NCBI GenBank assembly: GCA_028275245.1
Contig: JAPWVA010000074.1
Span: 1-6,468 of the forward strand
Reading direction: 5' to 3'
Length of the DNA: 6,468 bases
Source of the DNA: Actinomycetota bacterium
Lineage (GTDB): Bacteria; Actinomycetota; Geothermincolia; Geothermincolales; RBG-13-55-18
Of the stretch, positions 1-6,173 are shown in pieces. How positions within the stretch are numbered: the first letter of the stretch is position 1; each line of letters begins with the position of its first letter. The notes below the pieces were generated by a model. That model was not told where the DNA came from. It was given only the letters and a program-made list of their open reading frames with translations, and did not search any database. The position numbers and the translations under genes are program-made.

Positions 1-527
1 CCGGGCTGGTGATGGAGATGTTCCCCTTCCGGGCCCCGTCAACCAGGACCGTGCTGGGTAAGACATGGGTCAGGGTGAGGGATTTCATGTACGTGGCGGC
101 TCCCTTCATCCTGGTGGGGAGCTTCCTCCTGGGGCTGCTTTATGAGAGCGGCTGGGCGGGGAAGCTGGAGCAGCCGCTACGCCCCCTGTCGGTATACTGG
201 CTGGGTTTGCCGGCTGCGGCGGGACTGGCCCTGGTCTTCGGTTTCCTGCGCAAGGAGATGGCCCTTTCGCTCCTGGTGGTCTTTGCCGCCATGACCATCC
301 CGGGGCTGGGGACCGACGCTGCCCTGACCGAGTTCATGACCCGCCAGCAGATCTTCACCTTCGCCCTGGTGAACGCTGTTTACATCCCCTGCGTGGCAAC
401 CTTCGCCGTTCTGGTGAGGGAGCTTGGGTGGAGAGCCGCCCTGGCCATATCCGCCGCCACGGTGACGTTGGCAATGGTGCTGGGAGGGGCATCCCGGCTG
501 CTTTTTGTCCTGGTGGGCAGGTCCTGA
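1..527 (+). CDS. feoB: Ferrous iron transport protein B, C-terminal fragment
   Basis: This is the last ~175 residues of FeoB, the GTP-dependent inner-membrane Fe(II) importer. The gene enters from the left edge (the frame is open from base 3) and ends with TGA at 525-527. The visible part lies within the Gate/transmembrane region. It has a short VMEMFPFRAP segment, matching the family's VMELPPYRxP signature before a transmembrane helix, then hydrophobic helices starting near FMYVAAPFILVGSFLLG. The stretch GFLRKEMALSLLVV and the motif YIPCVAT are typical of the second Gate domain. A final helix ends in LLFVLVGRS. The G domain, and any FeoA, would lie outside the window. The ATG/GTG codons near base 9 are internal, not starts. 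The family assignment is strong; only the truncation limits it. Confidence 0.9.
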   Translation, partial: GLVMEMFPFRAPSTRTVLGKTWVRVRDFMYVAAPFILVGSFLLGLLYESGWAGKLEQPLRPLSVYWLGLPAAAGLALVFGFLRKEMALSLLVVFAAMTIPGLGTDAALTEFMTRQQIFTFALVNAVYIPCVATFAVLVRELGWRAALAISAATVTLAMVLGGASRLLFVLVGRS

Positions 528-613
528 CCCCTTACCCTGGCTCTTTCCCCGGTGGGATCGCCGGGATGCTGGCAGGACCACAGGTTTGGGCGCGATGCCG
601 GTTTTCCCAGTGC

Positions 614-637
614 GGCTCCCCGGTTGCCGGCGGAGCC
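614..637 (+). terminator. GC-rich hairpin between feoB and amrS
   Basis: GGCTCC (614-619) pairs with GGAGCC (632-637), and CCGG (620-623) pairs with CCGG (627-630), closing a TTG loop with one bulged C at 631. It lies about 90 nt after the feoB stop. No T-run follows, so it is at most a U-less terminator or an mRNA-stabilising hairpin. A weaker 5-bp hairpin sits at 548-565. Nothing in 528-737 looks like a gene. Confidence 0.3.
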
Positions 638-738
638 CCGGGGGTAATATAGGGGTAGCCCCCCATGGGCCAGGTAACTTGGGGAGCGGTTATGGCACGG
701 GAGCCCGGGCCGGGGCGATGGCGGCGTCGCGTTCCGCG

Positions 739-747
739 GGAGGTGAT
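739..747 (+). promoter_or_regulatory. Near-perfect Shine-Dalgarno of amrS
   Basis: GGAGGTGAT is fully complementary to the 16S anti-Shine-Dalgarno and ends 5 nt before the GTG at 753. It fixes the amrS start. The ATG inside it (746) is in a different frame and is not the start. Confidence 0.8.
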
Positions 748-752
748 GGCCG

Positions 753-1757
753 GTGAGGGAAGCCCTGTACTACGAGAAGCTGGAGGATGGCCGGGTTCAC
801 TGTCTCCTCTGTCCCCAGGATTGCGTCATCTCCGAGGGCAAGAAGGGGTTCTGCAAGGTGAGGGTGAACCGGGGAGGCGTCCTTTATTCCGAGGTTTACA
901 ACCAGGTGATGGCGGTGGCGGTGGATCCCATGGAGAAGAAGCCGCTTTACCATTTCCTCCCCGGGTCGCGGATACTCTCCTTGGGCACGCGAGGATGCAA
1001 CCAGAACTGCGACTTCTGCCAGAACTGGCACATGCTGCAGCCCGATGCCCGGACGGAGGAGTACACCGCCGCCCAGGCGGTGGAGGAGGCCATGGCCACG
1101 GGCTCGGTGGGGATAGCCTACACTTACAACGAGCCCACCATATGGTACGAGTTCGTCCTGGAGTGCGCCGCCCTGGCACGGGAGCGGGGGCTGGTCAACG
1201 TCCTGGTGACCAACGGCCTGATCAATCCCGAGCCCTTCCAAGAACTAGCCCCCTATGTGGACGCCATGAACATCGACGTGAAGTCCATGGACCCCGAGTT
1301 CTACCGGCGCATATGCAAGTCCCAGCTGGAGCCGGTGCTTTATACCTGTCGGGCCGCCCGGGAGGCGGGTATCCTGGTGGAGATAACCAACCTGGTGATC
1401 CCCACCTTGAACGATTCCGAAGAGCTCCTCCTGGAGCTGGTGGAATTCGTGGAGGGCCTGGGCCGGGAGGTGCCCCTCCACTTCAGCGCCTATTTCCCCA
1501 GTTACCGGATGACCATCCGTTCCACCCCACCCGAGACCCTGGTTAGGGCCAAGGAGCTAGCGGAAAAACGCCTTCACTACGTCTACCTGGGTAACGTCAT
1601 GATCCCTGGGGCCTCCGACACTCACTGCCCCGGCTGTGGCAACCTCCTGGTGCGCAGGGTCGGTTACTCGGTGGACGTGACCGGCGTGGACGGCGATGCC
1701 TGCTCCCGTTGCGGGAGGCCGGTGGACATGGTGATGGATGGGAGAAGGAAGCGGTGA
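753..1757 (+). CDS. amrS: AmmeMemoRadiSam system radical SAM enzyme
   Basis: This 334-residue radical SAM protein belongs to the pyruvate formate-lyase-activating-enzyme-like family (COG1180), AmrS type. It should bind a [4Fe-4S] cluster and SAM to start radical chemistry; its substrate is not established. The cluster motif is CX3CX2C at C82, C86 and C89, in GCNQNCDFCQNW. An N-terminal cysteine set (C17, C20, C24, C34) precedes it, and a zinc-ribbon-like pair (C292-x2-C295, C317-x2-C320) ends the protein. Other family marks are DPMEKKPLYHFLPGS (58-72), YNEPTIWYE (125-133), IDVKSMD (174-180) and HFSAYFPSYR (243-252). The GTG start is set by a strong ribosome site 5 nt upstream. The usual partners Memo and AMMECR1 are not in the window. 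The stop overlaps the start of the next gene. Annotation as a PFL-activating enzyme would be the common but less precise alternative. Confidence 0.9.
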   Translation: MREALYYEKLEDGRVHCLLCPQDCVISEGKKGFCKVRVNRGGVLYSEVYNQVMAVAVDPMEKKPLYHFLPGSRILSLGTRGCNQNCDFCQNWHMLQPDARTEEYTAAQAVEEAMATGSVGIAYTYNEPTIWYEFVLECAALARERGLVNVLVTNGLINPEPFQELAPYVDAMNIDVKSMDPEFYRRICKSQLEPVLYTCRAAREAGILVEITNLVIPTLNDSEELLLELVEFVEGLGREVPLHFSAYFPSYRMTIRSTPPETLVRAKELAEKRLHYVYLGNVMIPGASDTHCPGCGNLLVRRVGYSVDVTGVDGDACSRCGRPVDMVMDGRRKR

Positions 1758-3028
1758 GACAAGGAAGGACCGGCCCTCCCCCCTGGGTCTTGCTGCTCTT
1801 GGTCTTTCTCTTTCCCTCCCTCCCAGCCCTCTTCTTCCTCCCCACCGGGTACGTGCTGGAAGGACCAGGTTCCTCCTTCGACCTGCTCGAGAAAGTGGAG
1901 GTGAGGGGATGGGAGGTCCAGCAAGGAAAGGGGGAGTTGCTCCTCACCAGCGTGCTGGTGGACGAGGCCAGCCTGGCGGAGGTGTTTTTCGCCCTTTTAA
2001 GCCCGGATTATGACGTTTCCAAGGCGAGCCAGTCACCTGTGGCGGAGGAGACGGACCTGGCGGATGACCTCTACACCTGCATCAGCCGCATGAGCGCCAC
2101 CGTGCTGGCCCTGCGGGAGGCCGGTGTCCCGGTAGAGGTCAAGAGGCGCGGCGCCGCGGTGATGGAGGTGGTACAGGGCATGCCGGCCGCAGGAGAGCTG
2201 AAGACGGGGGACGTGATCCTGGAGGTGGACGGTAGGCCCACCCCGGGTGTGGCGGAGCTCAAGGAGGCAGTGTCAGGACTTCCCCCTGGGACCGGGGTGG
2301 TGCTCACCGTGGACGAGCTGGAATATGAGGACGAGGAGGCCGCCACCTTCCGGTTGGCGGACAGGGGGAGGGAGGTCCACCTGCAGACCGCCGAGGCGGG
2401 AGGTGAGACGGTGATCGGTGTGGTGGCGGCGGATTGGTTCGATTACCGGTCCCCGGTGGAGGTTGCCTGGGAACTGGGGCCGGTCCGGGGGCCTTCCGCG
2501 GGACTGATGATGGCGCTGACCCTGTACGACCTGCTCACCCCAGGCGACCTGGCTGGGGGAAGGAAGGTGGCGGGGACTGGGACCATCGACCTGGAGGGCA
2601 GGGTGGGCCCCATCGGCGGCCTTGCCATGAAGGTGAAGGCAGCGGAGAGGATGGGGGCGGAGGTGTTCCTCTACCCGGAGGAGAACCACGAAGAGGCAGT
2701 TTCCCTGGACACGGGGATGCTACTGGTCCCGGTGAGGGATTTTGAGGAGGCGGTTAGGGCACTGGAGGATGGGATGCCCATTTTGCCCGCTATGCCTTCC
2801 CAAGGGCGGGCCTTTCCAGCCTGTTGGTCCCCAGGGCTTGGGGACTCTCCCCCACAGCGAGACTTCTTACCCGGATCCGGCCTGCCAGGGACGTTCCTGT
2901 GGGGTTTCCCCGTCCCAAAGGGGGCAGCTGGCCTGGCCTACCCCGGGATTGGGCCCCCCGGCCTAACCGAGGGTCTCGTCTTGGGAGGGGGTCGTCGGAA
3001 GGAAGATAAGCGGAAGGGGGCGAACTAA
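1754..3028 (+). CDS. Membrane-anchored PDZ/Lon-type serine protease, YlbL-like, with C-terminal extension
   Basis: From GTG 1754 the frame encodes 424 residues. The start overlaps the amrS stop (GTGA) with a GGAGAAGGA-like ribosome site just upstream, so the TTG at 1709 is not needed. Residues 11-29 form a hydrophobic membrane anchor, placing the rest outside the membrane as in YlbL (Bacillota) and its actinobacterial relatives. A PDZ domain spans about 130-190 (QGMPAAGELKTGDVILEVDG). The Lon (S16) proteolytic domain spans about 215-338. The catalytic Ser248 lies in GPVRGPSAGLMMAL and Lys293 in GPIGGLAMKVKAAERMGA. Both dyad residues are present, so an active protease is expected. Family members normally end near residue 338 (VRALE). 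The remaining ~85 residues are Pro/Gly-rich, match no domain I know, and use codons with a weaker third-position GC bias, so they may be readthrough into spacer DNA. Confidence 0.85.
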   Translation: MRQGRTGPPPWVLLLLVFLFPSLPALFFLPTGYVLEGPGSSFDLLEKVEVRGWEVQQGKGELLLTSVLVDEASLAEVFFALLSPDYDVSKASQSPVAEETDLADDLYTCISRMSATVLALREAGVPVEVKRRGAAVMEVVQGMPAAGELKTGDVILEVDGRPTPGVAELKEAVSGLPPGTGVVLTVDELEYEDEEAATFRLADRGREVHLQTAEAGGETVIGVVAADWFDYRSPVEVAWELGPVRGPSAGLMMALTLYDLLTPGDLAGGRKVAGTGTIDLEGRVGPIGGLAMKVKAAERMGAEVFLYPEENHEEAVSLDTGMLLVPVRDFEEAVRALEDGMPILPAMPSQGRAFPACWSPGLGDSPPQRDFLPGSGLPGTFLWGFPVPKGAAGLAYPGIGPPGLTEGLVLGGGRRKEDKRKGAN

Positions 3029-3056
3029 TCGACCGGGACTTTCAAGGCGGATAAAT

Positions 3057-3073
3057 GGCGGAACAAATTCGCC
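3057..3073. repeat. Inverted repeat in the veg upstream region
   Basis: GGCGGA (3057-3062) and TTCGCC (3068-3073) form a 6-bp stem with one G·T pair around ACAAA, and T3056/A3074 adds a seventh pair. It stands out in AT-rich DNA and overlaps the possible -35 of veg. It could be an operator or only a 5' hairpin. It is not followed by a T-run. Confidence 0.35.
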
Positions 3074-3097
3074 AAATAGTTCATCAAATGTTAAAAT
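3068..3097 (+). promoter_or_regulatory. Candidate veg promoter in AT-rich island
   Basis: Bases 3050-3121 are far richer in A and T than the rest of the window. TAAAAT (3092-3097) is one mismatch from a sigma-A type -10 box. The best -35 at an 18-nt spacing is TTCGCC (3068-3073), which is weak. A second -10-like TATAAC lies at 3117-3122 with no good -35. The region is convincing as a promoter; the exact boxes are not. Confidence 0.4.
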
Positions 3098-3144
3098 GAT
3101 TGTTAGAAGAGCTAATTATAACCTAGGGGAGGAAGGAGTGGAAG

Positions 3145-3414
3145 TTGTCGGAGAGCGCCAAGACCACGGGGATCGAGAGCAAGAACATAGCCGACATCAT
3201 GGAGATGATGCGGCAGCTGGTGGGTAAAGAGGTACGCATCTCGGTCAAGGAATCCAAGCCCAAGACCCACTGGGAGGAGAAGGTGGGGATCATAGAAGGG
3301 GTCTATCCCACCGTTTTCCTCTTCCGGTACAAGAATAGCCGCAACGTGGACGAAAGGGTGGCTTACAGCTACGTGGACGTGGCCATCGACGACGTGAAGA
3401 TCCTGGAGAACTGA
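3145..3414 (+). CDS. veg: Veg family protein (DUF1021)
   Basis: This small 89-residue protein matches the Veg family. In Bacillus subtilis, Veg is a highly expressed vegetative protein that stimulates biofilm formation; its biochemical role is not settled. The family core is clear: LVGKEVRISVKESK (25-38), then GIIEGVYPTVFLFRY (48-62), then ERVAYSYVDV (69-78). The fold is expected to be a small SH3/OB-like beta barrel. The N-terminus (1-20) is longer than in B. subtilis Veg. The start is TTG, chosen because GGGGAGGAAGGAG (3126-3138) ends 6 nt before it; the nearby GTG at 3138 is out of frame. It looks monocistronic, with an AT-rich promoter region before it and two hairpins after it. In many Bacillota veg precedes ispE, but that neighbour is absent here. 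Confidence 0.88.
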   Translation: MSESAKTTGIESKNIADIMEMMRQLVGKEVRISVKESKPKTHWEEKVGIIEGVYPTVFLFRYKNSRNVDERVAYSYVDVAIDDVKILEN

Positions 3415-3421
3415 GGGGAGT

Positions 3422-3454
3422 GGAGGCCGGGTGAAGCTCGGCTTACCGGCTTCC
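3422..3454 (+). terminator. Strong hairpin just after veg
   Basis: A long stem begins 8 nt after the veg stop. GGAGGCCGG (3422-3430) pairs with CCGGCTTCC (3446-3454, one G·T), then T3432-A3445 and AAGC/GCTT close a TCG loop, with single G bulges at 3431 and 3433. It has about 14 pairs. No T-run follows, so it may be a U-less terminator or a 3' stabiliser working with the next hairpin. Confidence 0.55.
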
Positions 3455-3472
3455 TGCGAGATGCAGCCCGAT

Positions 3473-3509
3473 CCCCCTCGCCTGTAAAGGGCCGGGGGGT
3501 TATCTTTTT
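3473..3509 (+). terminator. Probable intrinsic terminator of veg
   Basis: CCCCC (3473-3477) pairs with GGGGG (about 3494-3499), with an imperfect inner stem GCCT/AGGGC around GTAA. The stem is followed directly by the T-rich tail TTATCTTTTT (3500-3509). It is the only hairpin in the window with a good T-tail. Confidence 0.55.
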
Positions 3510-3778
3510 CCCGGGGGTGCTTTCCGGGTTTACCCCTAAGTGGCGGGGAGGGTGAGGACCCGGGTACGTTCTTTCGATGACCTTTTGACAGGCGGGCATC
3601 GGGCGATGGTTCCACGGCGGGAATCCCAGGCCGGGTTCGCGGGGCGAGGGAGGCTGGGGCACGCCCCGGAGCAACTCCGGGTCATGGCGGAGCGCCAGGC
3701 ACGGGGGATGGACCGGGAAGGGGACTAGTGGGACACCGCGCCGTATCCGGCGGGGCCAGGGCGGGAGAGGAGTAAGGG
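3510..3778. other. Spacer between veg terminator and DUF72 gene, no gene seen
   Basis: This 269-nt GC-rich stretch has no convincing gene. A 62-codon frame from GTG 3540 to 3728 lacks a ribosome site and any recognisable domain. The stretch holds a perfect hairpin at 3665-3681, a smaller one at 3739-3752 (CGCCG/CGGCG around TATC), and an isolated TTGACA (3585-3590) with no matching -10. The promoter of the DUF72 gene should lie here but cannot be placed. Confidence 0.5.
3665..3681. repeat. Perfect 7-bp hairpin in spacer
   Basis: CCCGGAG (3665-3671) and CTCCGGG (3675-3681) are exact inverted repeats around CAA. No T-run follows on either strand. It could be a structured leader element of the DUF72 transcript or incidental in GC-rich DNA. 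Confidence 0.35.
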
Positions 3779-4606
3779 TTGATTTACCTGGGAACGGCGG
3801 GCTTCAGCTACGAGGACTGGAAGGGCGCCTTCTATCCCGAGCGGATGGAAAAGCGCTACATGCTCGAATACTACTCCTCCATCTTCCCCGTGGTGGAGGT
3901 GAACAGCACCTGGCACGCCCTTCCCTCCCCCCGGAGCATACTGTCCATGGCCCGCCGCACTCCCGCCGAGTTCCTCTTCGTGGTGAAGGCCTACCAAGGT
4001 ATTACCCATGCCTACCGGGACAACGAGGAGGACTTCCGGCGATTCCGGGAGGTGATAAGGCCCCTGGAGGACCATGGTAAGCTGGCCTGTGTCCTGGCCC
4101 AGTTCCCCTGGAGCTTCCGCAACCGTCCCGAGAACCGAGATTACCTGAGGAAGTTCCGCCATCTCCTGCCTGACTTGGAGCTGGTGGTGGAGTTCCGCAA
4201 CCAGGACTGGATAGTCCCGGAGACTGAGGAGCTCTTGCGCGAGCTGGGGGCGGGGTTCTGTTGCGTGGACGAGCCTCGGCTAAAGGGCCTGGTCAGGCCC
4301 CAGGTCTGGGTCACCTCCGGAACGGGTTACGTGCGCTTTCACGGACGTAATTACGAGGCCTGGTGGGACCGAAACAGGCAGCCCTGGGAGCGATACGATT
4401 ACCTTTACAGCCGGGAGGAGCTGGAGGAATGGGTCCCCCGCCTGCTTTCCATCGACGAGGAGGCGGAGAGGACCTTCGCCATATTCAACAACCACTACCG
4501 GGGCAAGGCGCCTAAGAACGCGCTGATGCTCTCCCAGCTGCTCCCACCCGACCGCGTGTTTCCCTTAAAGATCAGGGAGGACCTCCGCCTCTTCGGGGAG
4601 GATTGA
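3779..4606 (+). CDS. DUF72 family (YecE-like) protein
   Basis: This 275-residue protein matches the DUF72/YecE family, a TIM-barrel-like family of unknown biochemical function found across bacteria and archaea. Conserved blocks appear in the usual order: GTAGFSYEDWKGAFYP (5-20), EVNSTWHALPS (40-50), FLFVVKAYQGITH (65-77), LAQFPWSFRN (106-115), VEFRNQDW (137-144), YVRFHGRN (184-191), and the terminal IFNNHYRGKAPKNA (235-248). The length is normal and the gene looks intact. It has no signal peptide or membrane segment, so it should be cytoplasmic. The start is TTG, with AGGAG (3768-3772) 6 nt upstream; beginning at M-I-Y-L-G-T matches the usual family N-terminus. It stands alone between spacers and converges on the sigma-factor gene, so its context gives no hint of function. 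Confidence 0.9.
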   Translation: MIYLGTAGFSYEDWKGAFYPERMEKRYMLEYYSSIFPVVEVNSTWHALPSPRSILSMARRTPAEFLFVVKAYQGITHAYRDNEEDFRRFREVIRPLEDHGKLACVLAQFPWSFRNRPENRDYLRKFRHLLPDLELVVEFRNQDWIVPETEELLRELGAGFCCVDEPRLKGLVRPQVWVTSGTGYVRFHGRNYEAWWDRNRQPWERYDYLYSREELEEWVPRLLSIDEEAERTFAIFNNHYRGKAPKNALMLSQLLPPDRVFPLKIREDLRLFGED

Positions 4607-4625
4607 GGCAAAGACCTACTTATCC

Positions 4626-4664
4626 AGGGCCTTCCGGGGCAAGGGCCTTCCGGGGCAAGGGGCC
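4626..4664. repeat. Short tandem repeat, 16-bp unit
   Basis: The unit AGGGCCTTCCGGGGCA occurs at 4626-4641 and again, identical, at 4642-4657, followed by a partial copy AGGGGCC. Each unit can form a small CCTT/AAGG hairpin. It lies about 20 nt after the DUF72 stop, between convergent genes. It may act as a structured 3' end or be a replication-slippage product. Confidence 0.75.
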
Positions 4665-4749
4665 TGAAAGAGGGAAAGGCGGATCCGACAGGATGGGCTA
4701 GGGTCCCCCCGCGCGGTTCCGCCGCCATTTTACGGGTTTTTACCCAGTC

Positions 4750-4764
4750 ACATCCCGGGGATGT
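4750..4764. repeat. Palindrome between convergent genes
   Basis: ACATCCC (4750-4756) and GGGATGT (4758-4764) are exact inverted repeats with a single central G. It could be a dimeric protein site or part of a bidirectional terminator. No T-run is adjacent, although a GTTTTTAA stretch lies about 27 nt further on. The rest of 4607-4889 shows no gene. Confidence 0.4.
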
Positions 4765-4855
4765 CCCGCCGTTCTGAAGTGGGCCCCCTTGTTTTTAAGC
4801 GGTGTCCCTCGAAGCACTGCACCAGGCCGTTTCTCTCCCTACCGGATCAACCCCC

Positions 4856-4886
4856 ACTCCGGTTTGCCGCTTCTCGCCACCGGGGT
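4856..4886 (-). terminator. Hairpin just after the sigma-factor stop
   Basis: ACTCCGGT (4856-4863) and ACCGGGGT (4879-4886) pair over 8 bp with one wobble around a 15-nt loop, starting 3 nt past the sigma-factor stop on the minus strand. There is no T-tail in that direction. It is a possible U-less terminator. Confidence 0.35.
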
Positions 4887-4889
4887 CCG

Positions 4890-5678
4890 TCAGTTCCCCA
4901 TAGCCTTCTTCTCGTCCTCCTCCAGCTGGGAGCGCATCTTATCGAGGATCTTCCGAATGAGCCGGGAGACGTGCATCTGGGAGATGTTCAACTCCCGAGC
5001 GATCTCCAGCTGGGTCATCCCCTGGAAGAATCGCATGTAGATAACCCTCTGCTCCCGCTCCGAGAGCTGGGCGATGATCTTCTCCAGGGCGTCTCGGTCC
5101 TCGGCCAGGGAGAAGTCGCTGTCCTCGTCGCCCAGATAATCCAGAAGGCTGAACCCCCGGTCCTCCTGTTCCCCGGAATAGAGGTTGTCAAGGCTGAGGT
5201 AGTTGACGGCATGAGAGCTCTCCAGGATCTCCACCACCTCCTCGGTGGTCATCCCCATGTGCTCGGCCAGCTCGGAGAGCGTGGGGGATCGATGGAGCTT
5301 CTGGGTGAGCTCGTCTACAGCCTGGTTTAGTTCCAGGTCCTTCATCTGCAGGCGGCGGGGGATGCGTATAGCCCATCCCTTGTCCCGGAAGTAACGCTTG
5401 AGCTCCCCCACGATCGTGGGGGTAGCATAGGTGCTGAATTCCACCCCCCGCTCGACGTCGTATCGGTCGATGGCCTTGATGAGTCCGATGTAACCCACCT
5501 GCAGCAAGTCCTCCAGGGGCTCTCCCCTGCCGGCGAATTTCCTGGCCAGGTATTCCACCAGGTGGAGGTTCATGGCGATGAGCCGGTCCCTGATCCGGGG
5601 GTCACCAGTGCGGCGGAGCTCCCGGAATAGCTCCTTCATCCGTTCCCTGTCATGCCTGTTGCCTTCTTCCCCGTTCAT
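4890..5678 (-). CDS. SigB/SigF-type RNA polymerase sigma factor (group 3 sigma-70)
   Basis: This 262-residue alternative sigma factor belongs to the SigB/SigF/SigG group, which directs RNA polymerase to stress or developmental promoters. Region 2 runs about 28-100: LIAMNLHLVEYLARKF, EDLLQVGYIGLIKAIDRYD (core binding) and FSTYATPTIVGELKRYFRDK (-10 recognition). Region 3 covers about 105-190, including RIPRRLQ and SPTLSELAEHMGM. Region 4 covers about 195-252, with the -35 helix-turn-helix MTQLEIARELNISQMHVSRLI (221-241). It has no region 1.1 and normal group length. The start is ATG 5678; only a weak GGTGAC precedes it, so Met14 with AGGGAAC upstream is an alternative. It lies 51 nt downstream of the anti-sigma gene and in the same frame, so co-transcription is likely. 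Whether it is SigB-like or SigF-like cannot be decided from sequence alone. Confidence 0.92.
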   Translation of the reverse strand: MNGEEGNRHDRERMKELFRELRRTGDPRIRDRLIAMNLHLVEYLARKFAGRGEPLEDLLQVGYIGLIKAIDRYDVERGVEFSTYATPTIVGELKRYFRDKGWAIRIPRRLQMKDLELNQAVDELTQKLHRSPTLSELAEHMGMTTEEVVEILESSHAVNYLSLDNLYSGEQEDRGFSLLDYLGDEDSDFSLAEDRDALEKIIAQLSEREQRVIYMRFFQGMTQLEIARELNISQMHVSRLIRKILDKMRSQLEEDEKKAMGN

Positions 5679-5729
5679 GTCACCACGACGTTTGGACGGT
5701 CGGGACGGGAAGGTTGGAGGGAGGTGGTT

Positions 5730-6113
5730 TCAGGGAAAACGCCTCTTGCGGAGGAACAGCCGGCAGAAATCCCCTTCCCTTTTGACCTCGAAGCCATCCA
5801 GCAGCACCTTCAGGATCCTCTGGGCCAGGGTGTCCGGCAGCGCGCAGGCTCCCTCCCTGTCCCGGGCTATCTTGGATGTCAGGACTATATCAAGGTAATC
5901 CCCGGCGGGGATGATTTCAACCAGCAGGGGAAGCCCGTCGCCCGCCTTTTCCAGCACGTAGCGACCAGCCTCCTCCACGGCCAGGTTCAGGTCTTCCACC
6001 CGGGAGAGGTCGAAGTCCATCCTGCTGGCCACCAGGTAAACGGAAAGCCTGATGAGCTGCAGGGACAGTGGTTCCGCCGGTAGGCGTAGCCTCACCACCT
6101 CATCAATACCCAT
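5730..6113 (-). CDS. RsbW-like anti-sigma factor with degenerate HATPase fold
   Basis: This 127-residue protein sits directly upstream of the sigma-factor gene and has the outline of an RsbW/SpoIIAB-type anti-sigma factor (HATPase_c_2). It has an N-terminal beta strand (EVVRLRLPAEP), a helix, and the N-box helix VEDLNLAVEEAGRYVLEKA (39-57). A beta-hairpin (LLVEIIPAGDYLDIVL, 63-78) and a C-terminal helix and strand follow. Canonical family members read E-A-x-x-N in the N-box; here residue 52 is Tyr, not Asn. The expected D-x-G-x-G after the hairpin is replaced by TSKIAR, and no Gly-rich G2 loop is seen. It may therefore bind the sigma factor without kinase activity. The start is ATG with GAGGAG about 10 nt upstream. 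The family call rests on fold pattern plus context. Confidence 0.75.
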   Translation of the reverse strand: MGIDEVVRLRLPAEPLSLQLIRLSVYLVASRMDFDLSRVEDLNLAVEEAGRYVLEKAGDGLPLLVEIIPAGDYLDIVLTSKIARDREGACALPDTLAQRILKVLLDGFEVKREGDFCRLFLRKRRFP

Positions 6114-6173
6114 GTCCTAGGTACTCCTCGCGCGCTCCGTTCACCACCTGACAGCTTGCGATCACAATTCCTA

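Noticed and set aside
624..650. TTGCCG-N15-TAATAT as an amrS promoter
   Set aside because: Both boxes are only 4 of 6 matches, the spacing is short, and the -35 lies in the hairpin at 614-637.
665..1546. Long 293-codon frame overlapping amrS, and other long frames opposite the genes
   Set aside because: They are frame shadows in GC-rich coding DNA; the amrS frame carries all conserved motifs and the ribosome site.
1709..1753. Upstream TTG start for the protease gene
   Set aside because: It would lie deep inside amrS with no ribosome site, while GTG 1754 has one, overlaps the amrS stop in the usual GTGA fashion and leaves a normal N-terminal membrane anchor.
3585..3613. Consensus TTGACA as a promoter for the DUF72 gene
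   Set aside because: No -10-like sequence lies 15-19 nt downstream; the region there is GC-rich.
3540..3728. 62-codon frame in the veg-DUF72 spacer
   Set aside because: It has no ribosome site, no recognisable domain, an Arg/Gly-rich composition typical of translated GC-rich spacer, and is crossed by a hairpin.
4761..5330. 189-codon plus-strand frame opposite the sigma-factor gene
   Set aside because: The minus strand encodes a complete sigma factor across it; the plus-strand translation has no family features.
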